Assembly (NCBI RefSeq): GCF_016862975.1
Contig: NZ_BONZ01000032.1
Coordinates: 62,001 to 126,000 of the forward strand
DNA: 64,000 nucleotides
Source of the DNA: Rugosimonospora africana
GTDB taxonomy: Bacteria > Actinomycetota > Actinomycetes > Mycobacteriales > Micromonosporaceae
Reading direction: 5' to 3'
The position numbers were made by a program, and so were the translations under genes. This document shows positions 44,090 to 52,498 of this stretch, one piece after another (position 1 is the stretch's first letter; the number at the start of each line of letters is the position of its first letter). The notes beneath the pieces were generated by a model that saw nothing but the letters and a program-made list of their open reading frames with translations, was not told the origin of the DNA and did no database searches.

Positions 44090-45147
44090 GCGTGGTCACG
44101 GTCGAGGGGCTGACGAAGGAGTTTCCGGGCGGCGTACGGGCCCTCGACGGGCTGAATCTGTCCATTATGGACGGCGAGTTCTTCGCTCTGCTCGGACCGA
44201 GCGGCTGCGGCAAGACCACGCTGCTGCGTACCATCGCCGGTCTGGAGTCTCCCACCTCGGGCGCGGTGCGCATCGGCGACCGGGACGTGACGCCGCTGGC
44301 CCCGGGAGCCCGCAATGTCGCCATGGTGTTCCAGGACTACGCGCTGTTCCCGCACATGACGGTTCGGGAGAACATCGCCTACCCACTCAAGATCAAACGC
44401 CAACCGCGGGGGGAGCGGGAGGCCAGAGCCGGCGAGATCGGCGGGCAGCTGGGACTCGCCGGGCTCATGCCGCGCCGCCCGGCCGAGCTGTCCGGCGGCC
44501 AGCAGCAGCGGGTCGCGCTGGCCCGGGCGGTCGCCTGCCGTCCGTCCGTCTTCCTGTTCGACGAGCCGCTGTCGAACCTGGACGCCCGGCTGCGCCTCGA
44601 GGCGCGGACCTTCCTCAAGCGGCTCCAGCGGGAGCTCGCGGTCACCACCGTGTTCGTCACGCACGATCAGGCCGAGGCGCTGGCACTGGCGGACCGCATC
44701 GCGGTGATGGACGCCGGTCAGATCCGGCAGATCGGCACCGCGCGTGAAGTCTTCCGCCGGCCGTCGACCACCTTCGTCGCCAACTTCATCGGCTCCACGC
44801 CGATGAACCTGCTCTCCGGAGAGGTGCGCGGGGACGGTATCGCGGTCGCCGGCGGCACGGTACCTCGGCCGGACGGGTTGTCCGACGGCGAGCCCGTGAC
44901 GGTCGGCATCCGGCCGGAGTATCTTCCGGTCTTGACCTCGGCGCAGCACGGCGCGTTGAGCGGCGAGGTGTCCATCGTCGAGCACCTCGGCACGTCGTCA
45001 CTGGTGACCGTCGAGATCGACGGCGAACTGGTCGCCGGCACCGTGGCGGAGGGCGACGAGCCGGACACCGGCACCCGGGTCTGGTTGCGTCCGGTACCGG
45101 GCCGTGTCCTGATCTACCGCGTCGGCGATGGGACGCTGGTGTCGTGA
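44086..45147 (+). CDS. sugar ABC transporter ATPase, MalK/UgpC type
   Basis: A 353-residue ATPase. Walker A GPSGCGKTT, Q-loop MVFQDYALFP, signature [14 protein letters not shown], Walker B VFLFDEPLSNLDA and H-loop VTHDQAEAL are all present. The C-terminal TOBE-like domain (VGIRPEYLPVL) marks the MalK/UgpC subfamily. TTG 44086 has GGGGGG at 8 bases and overlaps the preceding stop; GTG 44092 is the alternative. This protein could in principle also serve the two ATPase-less sugar importers in the window (inference). Confidence 0.92.
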   Translation: MSVVTVEGLTKEFPGGVRALDGLNLSIMDGEFFALLGPSGCGKTTLLRTIAGLESPTSGAVRIGDRDVTPLAPGARNVAMVFQDYALFPHMTVRENIAYPLKIKRQPRGEREARAGEIGGQLGLAGLMPRRPAELSGGQQQRVALARAVACRPSVFLFDEPLSNLDARLRLEARTFLKRLQRELAVTTVFVTHDQAEALALADRIAVMDAGQIRQIGTAREVFRRPSTTFVANFIGSTPMNLLSGEVRGDGIAVAGGTVPRPDGLSDGEPVTVGIRPEYLPVLTSAQHGALSGEVSIVEHLGTSSLVTVEIDGELVAGTVAEGDEPDTGTRVWLRPVPGRVLIYRVGDGTLVS

Positions 45148-45157
45148 CCTGCCGCGC

Positions 45158-45178
45158 CCGCCTCGGGACCTGAGGCGG
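45158..45178 (+). terminator. hairpin after the sugar importer operon
   Basis: CCGCCTC, loop GGGACCT, GAGGCGG: a 7-bp perfect stem 11 bases after the ATPase stop. No T-tract follows. Confidence 0.45.
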
Positions 45179-45376
45179 TGCCTGACCAGCCACGACAACC
45201 CCTCTCACCTGCGGCGCGCCGGCACTGGGCGGGCTGGCCGGCCTGACCCAGCCCGGTCTTCGGCGTGACCGGCGCGTCGCTCTTCTACCCGCGGCGCGGC
45301 CGCTGAGCGCCCCTTCCAACTTCGCGGAAGAAATTCTCCTTAACCGCAGGCGTCTGGAAGATTAGTTTCGGCTGTG

Positions 45377-45388
45377 CCAAGATCTTGG
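45377..45388. promoter_or_regulatory. perfect 12-bp palindrome CCAAGATCTTGG upstream of the peptide importer
   Basis: It lies 69 bp before the binding-protein ATG, in the expected promoter region. The central GATC differs from the CG-centred LacI sites elsewhere in the window, so a different regulator class would bind it. Confidence 0.5.
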
Positions 45389-45457
45389 TCAGTATCGAAC
45401 GGTCGCTATGGCCGTGGTCACCCCGAGTCCGAGCCAGACCTACCCGGAGCGCTCCTT

Positions 45458-47266
45458 ATGAGAAGAACCGCAGTAGCGGCGACGGCGCTTGCCCTGTGCG
45501 CCACGCTCGCCGCGACGAGTTGCTCGTCTTCCAGCAGCTCATCGAAGGGCGGGGGCACCTTCACCGCGATCCTCACTCAAATCGACTCGAAGGCGCCGAT
45601 CAACCCGTATAACCAGTCGACGAACTCGTTCCGCGGCTACAACGCGATGATGTTGGGCTGGTCGAAGAACACCGCGACCGACCCGAACAAGTTCTACCCG
45701 GCCATCGCCAAGAGCTGGGAGTTGTCCCCGGACGGCACGAAGCTGACGGTGCACATCCAGCCGAACGCCAAGTGGTCGGACGGCAAGCCGGTGACCGGGG
45801 ACGACCTCAAGTTGTCCGCCGCCGTCGCCTACGCCGAGGGCGGCTCGGCGTTCGCCGCCATCCCGGGCACCGCGGGCGGGACGGTGGACGTCAAGGTGAT
45901 CGACGACAAGACCGTCGAGTTCGACCAGAACGCGACGAAGCCGCTGAACACCTGGTTCGCCAACGTGATGACGATGTACGTGCTGCCCGCGCACGTGTGG
46001 TCCGCCCAGGTGCCGAGCGACATCTGGGACACCATCCACACCGCGTTGACCGGCAGCGCGGCGGACGCCAAGACCGCCCAGGACACGATCACCGCGCTGG
46101 GTAAGAAGCTGATCGGCTGGGGGCCGGACAAGGACGTCTCGGCGGGCCCGTTCACGCTCACCCGGGTCACCACCTCCGAGGCCCTGCTGACGAAGAACAA
46201 GAACTTCTACGACGCGGACAAGATCGCGCCTTCCCAGGTGGTGATCAAGAACTACCAGGACAACTCAACGATCGTGAACCTGCTGCTCAAGGGCGAGATC
46301 GACGGCAGCGTGTACGTGGCCGTCTCGCAGAGCCAGCTCGACAAGATCCTCGCAGTCAAGGGCAACCAGGTGGTGAGCGGGGCGAGCCCGGTACAGGCGT
46401 CGCTGGTCTTCAACGAGTCGAAGAAGCCGTTCGACAACGTGCACGTCCGGCGCGGACTCGCGTACCTGATCGATCGTGCCCAGGTGACCAAGGTCGGTGA
46501 GTCCTCGTCGGGTAAGGCGTCGCCGTACCCGGCCGGTCTGACGGCCGCGCAGATCCAGGGTTGGGGTGTGAGCACCTCCGGCCTCAACGCGTACAGCGTG
46601 GACACCGCCAAGGCCGCGACCGAGTTCCAGCAGGCCGGGCTGAAGCAGGCGGGTGGCAAGTGGACGCTGCCGGACGGCAAGCCGTTCACGGTGCCGATCC
46701 AGACCACGAGCGACTTCAACGACTGGACGTCGGGGGCGAGCAACGTGGCGGCCCAGCTTCAGGCGGCCGGGGTGGACGCCAAGGTGACCGCCTCGTCCGA
46801 CTACGCCACGTATCTGGCTGACCTGGCGGCGGGCAAGTTCACGGTGTCCTGGTGGCTGACCGCGCTCGGCCCGTCCGCGTACAACATCTACCAGCGGCTG
46901 TACGGCGCGGCCAACGGCTGGACGCTCGGCACCGGAGGCGGGGTCGCGCACTCGGCGGCCGGGCAGAGCGGCAACTGGATGGGTGAGGCGGAGAGCGCGG
47001 ACGTGTCCGGGCTGGGTACGGTCAACCCGGGCGAGCTCACCAACCAGCTCTCCCAGGTCCCCCCGGACCAGCAGAAGCAGATCGTGGCGAAGCTCGCGGC
47101 GTTCACCAACGACCAGGTCCCGGCGATCGCCATGTGGGACTACGTGAACCAGAACTTCGTCAACACCAACCGCTTCACCGGCTTCCCGCCGAACGACGCG
47201 GACGTGCTGCGCCAGCCGCAGGGCGTCTGGATGCAGCTCGGCTACATCAAGGCCAAGGCCAAGTAG
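45458..47266 (+). CDS. oligopeptide ABC transporter substrate-binding lipoprotein (family 5)
   Basis: A 602-residue family 5 (DppA/OppA-type) binding protein. The signal ends in lipobox AATSC followed by a serine run. Typical features are FYPAIAKSWELSPDGTKLTV, a DNVHVRRGLAYLIDRAQV segment and VSWWLTALGPSAYNIYQRLY. ATG 45458 is preceded by CGGAGC; a GTG at 45374 lacks a site. It heads a five-gene importer operon and is separated from the permeases by a hairpin that may set expression ratios. Confidence 0.92.
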   Translation: MRRTAVAATALALCATLAATSCSSSSSSSKGGGTFTAILTQIDSKAPINPYNQSTNSFRGYNAMMLGWSKNTATDPNKFYPAIAKSWELSPDGTKLTVHIQPNAKWSDGKPVTGDDLKLSAAVAYAEGGSAFAAIPGTAGGTVDVKVIDDKTVEFDQNATKPLNTWFANVMTMYVLPAHVWSAQVPSDIWDTIHTALTGSAADAKTAQDTITALGKKLIGWGPDKDVSAGPFTLTRVTTSEALLTKNKNFYDADKIAPSQVVIKNYQDNSTIVNLLLKGEIDGSVYVAVSQSQLDKILAVKGNQVVSGASPVQASLVFNESKKPFDNVHVRRGLAYLIDRAQVTKVGESSSGKASPYPAGLTAAQIQGWGVSTSGLNAYSVDTAKAATEFQQAGLKQAGGKWTLPDGKPFTVPIQTTSDFNDWTSGASNVAAQLQAAGVDAKVTASSDYATYLADLAAGKFTVSWWLTALGPSAYNIYQRLYGAANGWTLGTGGGVAHSAAGQSGNWMGEAESADVSGLGTVNPGELTNQLSQVPPDQQKQIVAKLAAFTNDQVPAIAMWDYVNQNFVNTNRFTGFPPNDADVLRQPQGVWMQLGYIKAKAK

Positions 47267-47290
47267 GCCACCGACAACGAAAAGGGCCGT

Positions 47291-47327
47291 CCCTGGGGCG
47301 TCGCGTGATGAGCGCGGCGCCTCAGGG
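47291..47327 (+). terminator. intercistronic hairpin after the peptide-binding-protein gene
   Basis: CCCTGGGGCG (47291-47300) pairs with CGCCTCAGGG (47318-47327), nine Watson-Crick pairs and one G-U. It stands between the binding protein and the first permease, where attenuators commonly make the binding protein more abundant than the membrane parts. Confidence 0.55.
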
Positions 47328-47377
47328 GCCTCTCATGATCGGATACGTGTGATGGGTGCGGAACGAGGTGACGCCGG

Positions 47378-48388
47378 GTGAGGAATCTGCTGGTGCGGCT
47401 GGCGGGCCATCTGGTACGCGCGCTGGTGATGATCTGGGTCGTGGCGACGTTCACGTTCTTCCTGATCCGGCTGATGCCCGGCGACCCCGTGGCGGCGCAG
47501 TACGAGAAGCTGGTACAGCAGGGCATGTCGCCGGACGCGGCGCGCAACGCCACCCGGCTCACGTACGGATTCCTGCCCACCGGTTCGGGCTGGGACCAGT
47601 ACGTGCACTACCTCTGGCGGCTGCTGCACTTCGATTTCGGCCGGTCCACCCAGACGCTCGGGGTGAACGCCTCCGCGGAGGTGCTCACCGGAGCGAAGTG
47701 GACGATCGGCCTGGTCCTCGCCGGCATCCTGATCAGTTTCGCCCTGGGAACGGTGCTCGGGGTGATCGCGGCGATCCGCCGCAGCAGCGGGGTCGGTGAC
47801 GCCCTGACGATCACCGGGTCGCTGTTCCACGCCATCCCGCAGTTCGTCATGGCGCTGGTACTGATCACCGTGTTCACCGTGATCTGGCCGGTCTTCCCGA
47901 CCGACGGCAACGTCGACATCCTGGTCGACCCCGGCTTCAACGGGCCGTACGTCGCCTCGCTGGTCAGCCACGCGAGCCTGCCGGCACTGGCCTACGCGCT
48001 GTCCATGTTCGGGTCGTACCTGCTCACCATGAGATCGAGCGTGATCTCGGTGCTCGGCGACGACTTCGTCCTCGCCGCCGAACTGCGCGGACTGACCCGC
48101 ACCATGCGCCTGCGGTACATCGCCCGCAACGCGCTGCTGCCCCTGTTCACCATCTTCGCGCTGACCATCGGCTTCATGTTCGGCGGCGCGGTGTTCATCG
48201 AGAAGGCGTTCAACTACCCGGGGATGGGGATCACCCTGATCAACAGCATCGGCCACCGCGACTACTCGACGATGAACGCCACGTTCCTGCTCATCACGGC
48301 CGCGGTGATCGTCGCGAACATCGTGGCCGACCTGCTCTACACCGCGATCGACCCACGGGTGCGCCGCGGCGGGGAGGCGGTGGCGTAA
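47378..48388 (+). CDS. peptide ABC transporter permease, DppB type
   Basis: A 336-residue permease. The N-terminal helix ends in the family motif FFLIRLMPGDPV; a large extracytoplasmic loop and five further helices follow, with the docking loop ELRGLTRTMRLRYIARNALLP. GTG 47378 follows CGAGGTGA. It is followed after 2 bases by the DppC-type gene. Confidence 0.92.
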   Translation: MRNLLVRLAGHLVRALVMIWVVATFTFFLIRLMPGDPVAAQYEKLVQQGMSPDAARNATRLTYGFLPTGSGWDQYVHYLWRLLHFDFGRSTQTLGVNASAEVLTGAKWTIGLVLAGILISFALGTVLGVIAAIRRSSGVGDALTITGSLFHAIPQFVMALVLITVFTVIWPVFPTDGNVDILVDPGFNGPYVASLVSHASLPALAYALSMFGSYLLTMRSSVISVLGDDFVLAAELRGLTRTMRLRYIARNALLPLFTIFALTIGFMFGGAVFIEKAFNYPGMGITLINSIGHRDYSTMNATFLLITAAVIVANIVADLLYTAIDPRVRRGGEAVA

Positions 48389-48390
48389 CC

Positions 48391-49299
48391 ATGGTGACCG
48401 CGGTCGAGATCCCGACCGGAAACACGCCGGCGCTCACGCCGGCCCGCCGGGGATTCTGGCGCAACCTGTGGCGGGTGCTGCGGCGCAAGCCGACCCGCGT
48501 CGCTGGCGCCGTGATCGTCGCGCTGTTCGTGGTGATGGGCGTCGTCGGGCCGTTCCTGTACCCGGCGAACCTGCCGACCGACCCGGGCAACGCCTACGCC
48601 GGGCCGAGCGGCTCCCATCTGCTGGGTACCGACTTTCAGGGCACGGACGTGCTCGCGCTGCTGGTCACCGGCTCCCGATACGTGCTGGTGGCCGCGGTCA
48701 TCGCGGCGGCCTGCACGGTGGTCGTCGGTACCGGCATCGGGCTGTACGCCGGCTACCGGCGCGGCGGACCGGACTCCGTACTGATGCGGATCACCGACTT
48801 CATCATCACCATCCCCGGGCTGCCCCTGCTGCTCGTGCTCTCCACGCTGTGGAAGTACTCGAACCCGCTCACCATGGGACTGGTGCTCGGCGTCACCGGC
48901 TGGGGCAGCGTCGCCCGCGCCGTGCGGTCGCAGACCCTGTCCTTGCGCGAGCGCGGCTTCATCGAGGCGGCCCGCGGGCTGGGGCTGTCCACCGCGCACG
49001 TGGTGCGCAAGGAACTGCTGCCCAACGTCGCGCCGTATGTCGCGATGAACCTGCTGATCAGCGTGACCGTCTACATCTACCTGGAGGTCGGTCTGTTCTT
49101 CCTGGGGGTGCTGCCGTTCAATGAGAACAACTGGGGAGTCATGATCAGCCAGGCGGTGCAGAACGGAGTGACCCAGACCGGTCAGGGGCTGGCCTACCTG
49201 CTCTCCCCGCTCGTCGCGATCCTGCTGCTGACCCTCGGCATCGTGCTGCTGGTGGACGCGATGGACGAGGTGTTCAACCCCCGGCTGCGGGAGGACTGA
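48391..49299 (+). CDS. peptide ABC transporter permease, DppC type
   Basis: A 302-residue permease with the LLGTDFQGTDVLALLVTGSR motif after helix 1, typical of DppC/OppC, and the docking loop EAARGLGLSTAHVVRKELLP. ATG 48391 follows GGGGAGG. The next gene begins immediately at its stop codon. Confidence 0.92.
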   Translation: MVTAVEIPTGNTPALTPARRGFWRNLWRVLRRKPTRVAGAVIVALFVVMGVVGPFLYPANLPTDPGNAYAGPSGSHLLGTDFQGTDVLALLVTGSRYVLVAAVIAAACTVVVGTGIGLYAGYRRGGPDSVLMRITDFIITIPGLPLLLVLSTLWKYSNPLTMGLVLGVTGWGSVARAVRSQTLSLRERGFIEAARGLGLSTAHVVRKELLPNVAPYVAMNLLISVTVYIYLEVGLFFLGVLPFNENNWGVMISQAVQNGVTQTGQGLAYLLSPLVAILLLTLGIVLLVDAMDEVFNPRLRED

Positions 49300-50358
49300 G
49301 TGACTGCGGCGACCCAGGCGACAACGAGTACCGCGGCGGCCGCGCCGCCGGCGGTCACCATCCGAGACCTGACCATCGTGTACCGGACGCCCGCCGGTGA
49401 GTTGCCCGCGGTGTCGGGCGTCGACCTCGACCTGCCGCCCGGCACGATCACCGGGCTGGTCGGCGAGTCCGGCTCCGGCAAGTCGACGCTGGCGCTGTCG
49501 CTGCTGGGCGCGGTACAGCGTCCGGGGCGGATCGCCGCCGGCTCTATCCACGTCGACGGGCTCGGCAACCTGGTCGAGCTGTCCGCCAAGAGCCTCCAGG
49601 AGGCTCGCGGCGGCGAGATCGGCTACGTCTTCCAGGCCGCGCAGAACTCGCTCAACCCGCTGAAGACGGTCGGTAAGCAGCTGCTCGACCTGGGCCGCTC
49701 ACACGGGGTCAGGGACCGGACCGCGCTGGTGCGCTCGGCCAAGGAGTTGCTGGCGGGCATGGGGCTGGACGCGGCCCGGGTGTTGGACTCCTACCAGCAC
49801 GAGCTGTCCGGCGGGATGCGGCAACGGGTCGGGATCATGTTTGCCCTGGTGCTCAACGCGCACGTCCTGGTGCTGGACGAGCCGACGACCGCGCTCGACA
49901 TGATCTCCCAGGCCAATGTGCTGAAGATCGTTCGCGCGGTACACACCGAACGCGGGCTCACGACACTCCTGGTCACGCACGACATCGGGGTCGTGGCGGA
50001 AGTCGCCGAACGCATCGCGGTGATGTACGGCGGGGTGGTGGTCGAGCAGGGGGAGACCGCGGACGTCCTGCGCGCGCCGAAGCATCCGTACGCCCGCGCG
50101 CTGATCAACGCGATCCCGCGGGTCTCCGGGGATCTGTCCGCGGCCCGGCCGCTGCCCGGCCGCCCGCCCACGCTGGGGACCATCCCCACGCGGGGCTGCG
50201 TCTTCCGGGAACGCTGCGCCGTGTACGCCGAGCGACAGCTGCCGGCGTGCGTGGCCGAACAGCCGCCGCTCGCGCCGGTCGCGGACGGCTCCGGACGGCT
50301 GGTGGCCTGCCACGCCGTCGCTGTCGAGGACCAGCAGGCGACGGGGGAGACTGCGTAG
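49300..50358 (+). CDS. peptide ABC transporter ATPase, DppD type
   Basis: A 352-residue ATPase with Walker [12 protein letters not shown], signature LSGGMRQRVGI, Walker [13 protein letters not shown] and H-loop VTHDIGVV. The C-terminal oligopeptide-transporter extension carries cysteines (RGCVFRERCAVYAERQLPAC) that may hold an Fe-S cluster, as known for DppD. GTG 49300 follows GGGAGGA. The stop overlaps the start of the next gene (TAGTG). Confidence 0.92.
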   Translation: MTAATQATTSTAAAAPPAVTIRDLTIVYRTPAGELPAVSGVDLDLPPGTITGLVGESGSGKSTLALSLLGAVQRPGRIAAGSIHVDGLGNLVELSAKSLQEARGGEIGYVFQAAQNSLNPLKTVGKQLLDLGRSHGVRDRTALVRSAKELLAGMGLDAARVLDSYQHELSGGMRQRVGIMFALVLNAHVLVLDEPTTALDMISQANVLKIVRAVHTERGLTTLLVTHDIGVVAEVAERIAVMYGGVVVEQGETADVLRAPKHPYARALINAIPRVSGDLSAARPLPGRPPTLGTIPTRGCVFRERCAVYAERQLPACVAEQPPLAPVADGSGRLVACHAVAVEDQQATGETA

Positions 50359-51494
50359 TGATTCACAAGAAGCGGTCGCTTGACGGCGCGACTCGCGAGT
50401 CCCTTGACCGCGCGACGAACGGCACCGGCACGGACGGCACCGGCACGGACGGCACCGGCACGGACGGCACCGGCACGGCCGGCGCCATCGAGGCCCGCGG
50501 CATCGTCAAGTCCTTCAAGGCGCGCGGCGACGTGCTGGCCGGTCGTACGGTACGGGCGCTGCGCGGAGTCGACTTCCGCATCCCGCCCGGCGGGGCGGCG
50601 TCGTTCATCGGCGAGTCCGGCTGCGGGAAGACCACGCTGGGCCGGATCCTGGCCGGCGTGGAGTCCTTCGACTCCGGCGAGCTGGTCCTGGGCGGCGTAC
50701 CGCTGGCCGGGCTGGCCCCGCGCAAGCGGGCGCCCCACTTCCGGCGGGTACAGCTGATCCACCAGGACCCGTACTCGGCGCTCAACCCGACCCGTACGGT
50801 GGAGTCGATCCTGCGCGATCCGCTGGCCCTGCGGGCCAAGCAGACCGGTCAGTCGCGGGCCTGGATCGACGGGCGGGCCCGCGAGGTGCTCGACCTGGTG
50901 GGACTCGACCCGGGCTATGTGCTGCCGCGCTTCCCGCACCAGCTCTCCGGCGGCATGCGCCAGCGGGTGGTCATCGCGCGGGCGTTGACCGTCGACCCCG
51001 CGGCGCTGGTGGCCGACGAGGCCGTCTCGATGATCGATGTCTCGCTGCGGCTCGGCGTCCTGAACCTGCTGCGCGAGCTGCGCTCCACTCTCGGCGTCAG
51101 CGTGCTGTTCATCACCCACGACGTGGCCACCGCGCGGTACATCGGGGCGGACGGCGAGCTGTACGTCATCTACCGCGGGGAGATCGTCGAGCACGGCCCG
51201 ACCGAGACGGTACTGGCCGATCCGGTGCATCCCTACACCCAGTGCCTCCTGTCGGCGATCCCCGTGCTGCACGGGGTCGAGCAGCCGGGCGCCGACCGGC
51301 TGGCTCCCACCGAGCCGCTGGACGAGTCGCAGCCGGAGGACGGTTGCCTGTTCGCCGCCCGCTGCCCGTTCGCCACCGACAGGTGCCGCACAGAGCATCC
51401 CGAACTCGGCCACCTCGGCGGCACCGCCCACGAGCACGCCTGCTTCTACCCGCAGCGCCGATCTGTGGTCGCCACTCCGCTCGCCGACACGTGA
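50358..51494 (+). CDS. peptide ABC transporter ATPase, DppF type
   Basis: A 378-residue ATPase with Walker A GESGCGKTT, signature LSGGMRQRVVIARA, Walker B-like AALVADEAVSMIDVS and H-loop ITHDVATA. The C-terminal extension has DGCLFAARCPFATDRC. In the D-loop the usual SALD is MIDV. The N-terminus has a GTGTD pentapeptide repeat encoded by a 15-bp tandem repeat. GTG 50358 overlaps the preceding stop and follows GGGGGAGA. It completes the peptide importer. Confidence 0.9.
   Translation: MIHKKRSLDGATRESLDRATNGTGTDGTGTDGTGTDGTGTAGAIEARGIVKSFKARGDVLAGRTVRALRGVDFRIPPGGAASFIGESGCGKTTLGRILAGVESFDSGELVLGGVPLAGLAPRKRAPHFRRVQLIHQDPYSALNPTRTVESILRDPLALRAKQTGQSRAWIDGRAREVLDLVGLDPGYVLPRFPHQLSGGMRQRVVIARALTVDPAALVADEAVSMIDVSLRLGVLNLLRELRSTLGVSVLFITHDVATARYIGADGELYVIYRGEIVEHGPTETVLADPVHPYTQCLLSAIPVLHGVEQPGADRLAPTEPLDESQPEDGCLFAARCPFATDRCRTEHPELGHLGGTAHEHACFYPQRRSVVATPLADT
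50421..50480 (+). repeat. 15-bp tandem repeat, 4 copies, in the DppF-like N-terminus
   Basis: GGCACCGGCACGGAC at 50421, 50436 and 50451 is identical; the copy at 50466 differs by one base. It encodes GTGTD units. Confidence 0.95.
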
Positions 51495-51506
51495 GCGGCC
51501 GGCCGC
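51495..51506. other. perfect 12-bp GC palindrome between convergent genes
   Basis: GCGGCCGGCCGC follows the DppF stop at once. It may contribute to termination between the importer and the convergent acetyltransferase, but a GC-only palindrome of this size could also arise by chance. Confidence 0.3.
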
Positions 51507-51558
51507 CATGCCGGCTGCCGGTGGCCCATGCGGCCCGCCGATGCCAGCCGCTGGCGCC

Positions 51559-52443
51559 TTACGCCCCCTCGACGACCAGATCGCGGCCGTACTGCCAGAA
51601 CACCCGGCCTACCGCCGCACCCACGGCGAGGGAGTAGAAACGCTTGGGGCCTACCCAGCCGATCTCGGCGCTGCGCGCACCGGTCGCGCGCAGGTCCCGC
51701 AGGCAACGCCGCAGCAGCACCGCGCCGATGCCGAGCCCCCGCGCGGATTCCGCGGTCCCCATCGGTCCGAACCAATGCGGGCGGGCGCCCCAGGCCGCGA
51801 AGCCGAGCACCGCCTCATTCCGCACCGCCACGTGGCATCCGCTCGCCTGCGTCGCCTCCCACGCCCAGTTCTCGCCCCAGTGCTGCCGGACGAACGCGGC
51901 GGCCGTGTCGCGCAGCCGGTCGGTGGCGCGCTGTACCTGTATCCCCTCGCCGGCCAGGCGCTGCTCGTCACCGGCCGAGTCGAGGTCGACGGTCAGGTCG
52001 GCGGTCATGTTCCACGCGGTGCCGGTCTGCGCGTAGCCCACCTCCTCGGCCAGGCACGCCGCCGCCGTGTAGCGCACGTCGATTCCGGGCCATCCGTAGC
52101 AGGGCGGGTTCCCGGCGATCCGGGCGTGCCGTACGCCGTGGCGCGCGAACCATTCCTCGCCCGCGGCGACGAGACTTCGGCCGAGCCCGCGCCGCCGCGC
52201 GCCCGGATGTACCGCGAGCAGGTCCCAGTGGCCGACCGCCGGATCGCGGGTGGAAATCGACACCGCGGCCACGCCGTCGCCGTCGGGCGTGGCGAGCAGC
52301 GCGTGGCTCCGGCCGGCCGGTGGCGCGATCAGCCGGGCCAGGACCGCCGCCGCCGCGTCCTGGTCGTGGCTCAGCGCCTGTGTGACGGTCCGGAAGTCCT
52401 CCGGCCGGGGCGCGGCGATGGTCTGGATCATCACGGCGACCAT
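51559..52443 (-). CDS. GNAT-family N-acetyltransferase with two GNAT domains
   Basis: A 294-residue protein with two acetyl-CoA-binding folds. The first has the motif A segment LLAVHPGARRRGLGRSLVAAG near residue 77. The second has GTAESARGLGIGAVLLRRCL near residue 230. Between them is EEVGYAQTGTAWNM, like the C-terminal part of a GNAT domain. The substrate is unknown. ATG 52443 is the longest start; GTG 52434 has the better spacing (9 bases) to GCGAGG, so the first three residues are doubtful. Confidence 0.87.
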   Translation of the reverse strand: MVAVMIQTIAAPRPEDFRTVTQALSHDQDAAAAVLARLIAPPAGRSHALLATPDGDGVAAVSISTRDPAVGHWDLLAVHPGARRRGLGRSLVAAGEEWFARHGVRHARIAGNPPCYGWPGIDVRYTAAACLAEEVGYAQTGTAWNMTADLTVDLDSAGDEQRLAGEGIQVQRATDRLRDTAAAFVRQHWGENWAWEATQASGCHVAVRNEAVLGFAAWGARPHWFGPMGTAESARGLGIGAVLLRRCLRDLRATGARSAEIGWVGPKRFYSLAVGAAVGRVFWQYGRDLVVEGA

Positions 52444-52455
52444 CCTCGCACGGGA

Positions 52456-52487
52456 CCGCGGGGACGCCCGGTCGGGCGTCCCCGCGG
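52456..52487 (-). terminator. strong terminator after the large secreted glycosidase-like gene
   Basis: CCGCGGGGACGCCC, loop GGTC, GGGCGTCCCCGCGG: a perfect 14-bp stem with a tetraloop, starting 11 bases past the minus-strand stop at 52499. Confidence 0.9.
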
Positions 52488-52498
52488 TGGCGGGAGGT

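Larger units (their letters stand above)
45148..45457. other. intergenic region between sugar and peptide importers
   Basis: 310 bp. It contains a 7-bp-stem hairpin (CCGCCTC-loop-GAGGCGG, 45158-45178) right after the ATPase stop, a GC-rich stretch with no credible gene, an AT-rich patch around 45320-45375, and a perfect palindrome at 45377-45388 followed by the peptide-binding-protein ribosome binding site CGGAGC. Confidence 0.55.

Noticed and set aside
45181-45330. Possible gene remnant in the GC-rich part of the spacer between importers
   Set aside because: No frame has a start with ribosome binding site or any family resemblance; it is treated as non-coding.
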